From: Segetibacter sp.
Lineage (GTDB): Bacteria > Bacteroidota > Bacteroidia > Chitinophagales > Chitinophagaceae
Direction: 5' to 3'
Assembly: GCA_030146445.1 (NCBI GenBank)
Contig: JASLBT010000078.1
Coordinates: forward strand, 1-10,077
Length of the DNA: 10,077 nt
Every line of letters starts with the position of its first letter. Within the stretch, counting starts at the first letter, position 1. The position numbers and the translations under genes are program-made. The notes beneath the pieces were generated by a model. That model did not search any database. It was not told the DNA's origin and was given only the letters and a program-made list of their open reading frames with translations. This document shows, piece after piece, positions 7,813-10,077 of this stretch.

Positions 7813-9903
7813 ATGAAAAAAGTTTTTTATATACTCTTAGCTTCACTGATCATGTCGGGGATATCCTGTAAAAAAGGCTTTCTCGATGTTCAGTCACCTT
7901 CCTCCGTTGACCAGGATTTTGTTTTCTCCTCACCAAGCGAAAGCTTCAAAGTGCTGGCAGGTTGTTACGATCTCTGGCGCGGCGGTAACAATAGTTTGTT
8001 CTACGATATCGATGTTGTCGGTTCCGATGCAGAAACTCATCCGGAAAGCTACGATGCCCAATTGCGTCATATTCCGGAGGGACTTTATGCAAGTGAAATC
8101 TCCATCGACTTTGCCGATGCGGTTGGTGGCTGGTTAAACATGTACCGCGTGGCAAACCGGGCAAACATCATCATGGATGCAATTAGCAACAAAGAAGAAT
8201 ATAAATCTGCTGTTGCTGCCGGCAAGGCAAACGACTGGACACAGATGTACGGTGAGGCTGCTGTGTTCCGTGCATTCGCATACCATAACCTTATTCGCTA
8301 TTTTGGCGATGTCCCATACTATACCTTCCCTATTACCAGTTCAAAACAGGTAGATAGCGCAAGGCTTATATCAAGAGATATTATCTATGATGGCGAGATC
8401 GAAAGCCTGAGCAAAGCCGAATCACTTATGTACCGGCTTGGCGAGGGTGGCATTAACGCCGAACGTTTTTCCCGGACATTTGCATTAGGCCTAATGGGAA
8501 AGATGGCATTATATGCCGGTGGCTACGGACTACGTCGTACGGACTTCGACTATGGAAATGTGACGTTTACCCAAATAGGAACTGAAATGTGGGAGTCGAA
8601 ATATGTTCGTCGCACCGATTACAAGAAGTATTACGAAATTGCCAGAACGAGCCTGAAAGCTGCTATCGACAACGCAGGTTCTGCTTATTTGATCACCGCA
8701 GATACCAGGGGGGCAGGTTACAACAACCCCTTCCAGTTGAACTTTCAGTACAATATGAATTTAACTACAAGCCCGGAGTCGCTTTTCGAAATAGGCGAAA
8801 CACAGGCGTCGTTTTCTGAACGTCCATATGCGTTTGGGCGTCCATCGAACGGCGGTAGCTCAAATGCATATCCCGCTAAGTCGTATGGCCAAAGCCGGAT
8901 GCACCCGTCTTTCTATTATGGAGACTACGACCCGAAAGACCTTCGCAGGGACGTGACGATTACCGTTACTGCAAACTCCGGATCTGCGTCAGAAGTGTTG
9001 ATCGACTTTTCACCAGGATCTCGCGACAAAGGTGGTTTGGCAAACAACAAATGGGATGAAAGTCGGATGCCGAACCCGTACACCGCCAGCCAGCGCCAGT
9101 CAGGCGTAAACTGGACCATGATGCGGATGGCCGATGTTATACTGATGCTTGCGGAAGCACATGCTGAATTGGGAGATGAAGCATCCGCAAAAAATGAATT
9201 GAGAAAAGTGAGAAGCCGTGCATTTGCGCAGGCAGATCAAACGGATAAGGTGATTAATTACATCAATGCATTAAGTGGAGACGCTTTGAAAGAAGCTATA
9301 CTGCAGGAGCGTAAACTGGAGCTCGCGGGTGAAGGTTATCGTCGTGAGGACCTGATCAGAACCGGTAATCTTCCAAGAAAGATAAAGGAACTACGCGATG
9401 CACAAACAGCAGTGATTGATGGTTTAAAAACAAGAGGTTATTATACGTTTCCAAATGGAAATACCATTTCGAATTATATCTATGTGAAAAGAGTGAATGT
9501 AGCCGATCTGGGTATGACCAAAATGTTGACCACGCAAAATGATGTCCCCGAAACAGATCCCACTTTCCCTGTTAAGTTCCCCAGTTGGAGAGGCACTTCC
9601 GACTTATGGACCAACCTCGGCTATACTGCTTCTTCAGGAACCCGAAACCTTGCTATCAAGGGGCTATTTAACTACATCGATCCGAGCGGCGCCGAAGCAG
9701 CTGCTTTAATCGCCGAGGGATACACGAAGACGCCATGGGGACTAAACATCGTAACCTACGAAGGGCAATATACAACCAACATTTTCAAAGGTTATACTGA
9801 TGCATATTATGCTGCGGGAGCCCCTCCACGCTACTTGTTACCATTATCTTCAGAAACAGTGTCCAAGTCTAATGGCCTGATCTCAAATGGTTATGGTTTT
9901 TAA
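7813..9903 (+). CDS. SusD/RagB-family surface glycan-binding lipoprotein
   Basis: This is the surface lipoprotein that captures the ligand and forms the lid of the SusC channel. It has 696 residues. The lipoprotein signal is MKKVFYILLASLIMSGISC with the modified cysteine at 19, followed by KK and the typical GFLDV start of mature SusD proteins. The helical TPR-like core includes YGEAAVFRAFAYHNLIRYFGDVPY and MADVILMLAEAHAELGD (439-455). The signature ILQERKLELAGEGYRREDLIRTG (496-518) is a clear RagB/SusD C-terminal motif. The closing PPRYLLPLSSETVSKSNG (671 onward) and NGYGF are the usual family ending. The stretch of about 155 residues between signature and ending is longer than I expect for the family and may carry ligand-specific loops. 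No Shine-Dalgarno sequence is seen before the ATG, which is common in Bacteroidota. It is translated from the same operon as the SusC-like gene and followed by a terminator. Confidence 0.96.
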   Translation: MKKVFYILLASLIMSGISCKKGFLDVQSPSSVDQDFVFSSPSESFKVLAGCYDLWRGGNNSLFYDIDVVGSDAETHPESYDAQLRHIPEGLYASEISIDFADAVGGWLNMYRVANRANIIMDAISNKEEYKSAVAAGKANDWTQMYGEAAVFRAFAYHNLIRYFGDVPYYTFPITSSKQVDSARLISRDIIYDGEIESLSKAESLMYRLGEGGINAERFSRTFALGLMGKMALYAGGYGLRRTDFDYGNVTFTQIGTEMWESKYVRRTDYKKYYEIARTSLKAAIDNAGSAYLITADTRGAGYNNPFQLNFQYNMNLTTSPESLFEIGETQASFSERPYAFGRPSNGGSSNAYPAKSYGQSRMHPSFYYGDYDPKDLRRDVTITVTANSGSASEVLIDFSPGSRDKGGLANNKWDESRMPNPYTASQRQSGVNWTMMRMADVILMLAEAHAELGDEASAKNELRKVRSRAFAQADQTDKVINYINALSGDALKEAILQERKLELAGEGYRREDLIRTGNLPRKIKELRDAQTAVIDGLKTRGYYTFPNGNTISNYIYVKRVNVADLGMTKMLTTQNDVPETDPTFPVKFPSWRGTSDLWTNLGYTASSGTRNLAIKGLFNYIDPSGAEAAALIAEGYTKTPWGLNIVTYEGQYTTNIFKGYTDAYYAAGAPPRYLLPLSSETVSKSNGLISNGYGF

Positions 9904-9927
9904 TTAATAAGCAGGTCTAATTTTAAT

Positions 9928-9963
9928 AAGGATAGTCGTCATGTATGGGCGATTATCCTTTTT
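9928..9963 (+). terminator. Intrinsic terminator of the SusC/D operon
   Basis: AAGGATAGTCGTC (9928-9940) pairs with GGCGATTATCCTT (9948-9960) over 13 base pairs including two G-U pairs, with a 7-base loop. A T run follows at once (TTTTTATTTAT from 9959). It begins 25 bases after the SusD stop. On the other strand the hairpin is followed by a T-containing but weaker tract, so it may also serve the convergent gene to its right. Confidence 0.85.
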
Positions 9964-9989
9964 ATTTATCAGGATTTGCAAAGTGATGG

Positions 9990-10077
9990 CTAGTTTACAG
10001 GTTGATACATATCGCCTGAATCGTTGTTGTGCAAGGCGGCACCGTAGGTTAAGACCGAAATAAACCTTGTGTTATGG
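9990..10077 (-). CDS. Possible 3' end of a convergent gene (partial, unknown function)
   Basis: On the minus strand one frame is open from the right edge to a TAG at 9992-9990, giving 28 codons that end in FISVLTYGAALHNNDSGDMYQPVN. The composition is protein-like, and the other two minus-strand frames meet stops within the first 30 bases. The position, tail-to-tail with the SusD gene and separated from it by a hairpin terminator, fits a convergent gene end. The segment is too short to assign a family, and a chance open frame of this length is possible. Confidence 0.5.
   Translation of the reverse strand, partial: HNTRFISVLTYGAALHNNDSGDMYQPVN

Overview
The window looks like part of a polysaccharide utilisation locus (PUL) from a Bacteroidota bacterium. 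The main evidence is an adjacent SusC/RagA-type TonB-dependent transporter and SusD/RagB-type surface lipoprotein, with textbook family signatures. The A/T-rich start contexts with little or no Shine-Dalgarno sequence at these two genes fit that phylum. The moderate GC content and SusC sequence style suggest Chitinophagales or Sphingobacteriales, but that finer placement is only an impression.

Layout from left to right. (1) Positions 1-3129 (+) hold the 3' part of a very large gene that starts before the window. It encodes the end of a LamG-like domain, a long beta-rich region, a probable alpha-helical toroid with a GEFGGGLSDDDD motif, a closing beta-sandwich and a C-terminal CARDB-like domain. 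It is probably an undescribed or poorly described carbohydrate-active enzyme. (2) Positions 3272-3982 (+) encode a small exported or membrane-anchored stand-alone LamG/concanavalin-like protein. (3) Positions 3983-4433 are a 451-base gene-free stretch with a cluster of overlapping inverted repeats at 4247-4288, likely the control region of the transporter operon. (4) Positions 4434-7793 (+) encode the SusC-like transporter. (5) Positions 7813-9903 (+), 19 bases later, encode the SusD-like lipoprotein. (6) Positions 9928-9963 form a strong intrinsic terminator. (7) Positions 9990-10077 (-) appear to be the 3' end of a convergent gene, absent from any long-ORF view because only 28 codons are inside the window.

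Working model (inference): the large protein and the LamG protein bind or process a glycan outside or in the periplasm. The SusD-like lipoprotein captures oligosaccharides at the surface and the SusC-like channel imports them with TonB energy. The SusC protein lacks the extra N-terminal STN signalling domain, and no sigma/anti-sigma pair, hybrid two-component system or SusR-like regulator is in the window, so its regulator lies elsewhere. The substrate cannot be deduced from this sequence alone. The most novel element is the large multi-domain protein at the left edge. No CRISPR array, mobile element, tRNA or rRNA was seen.
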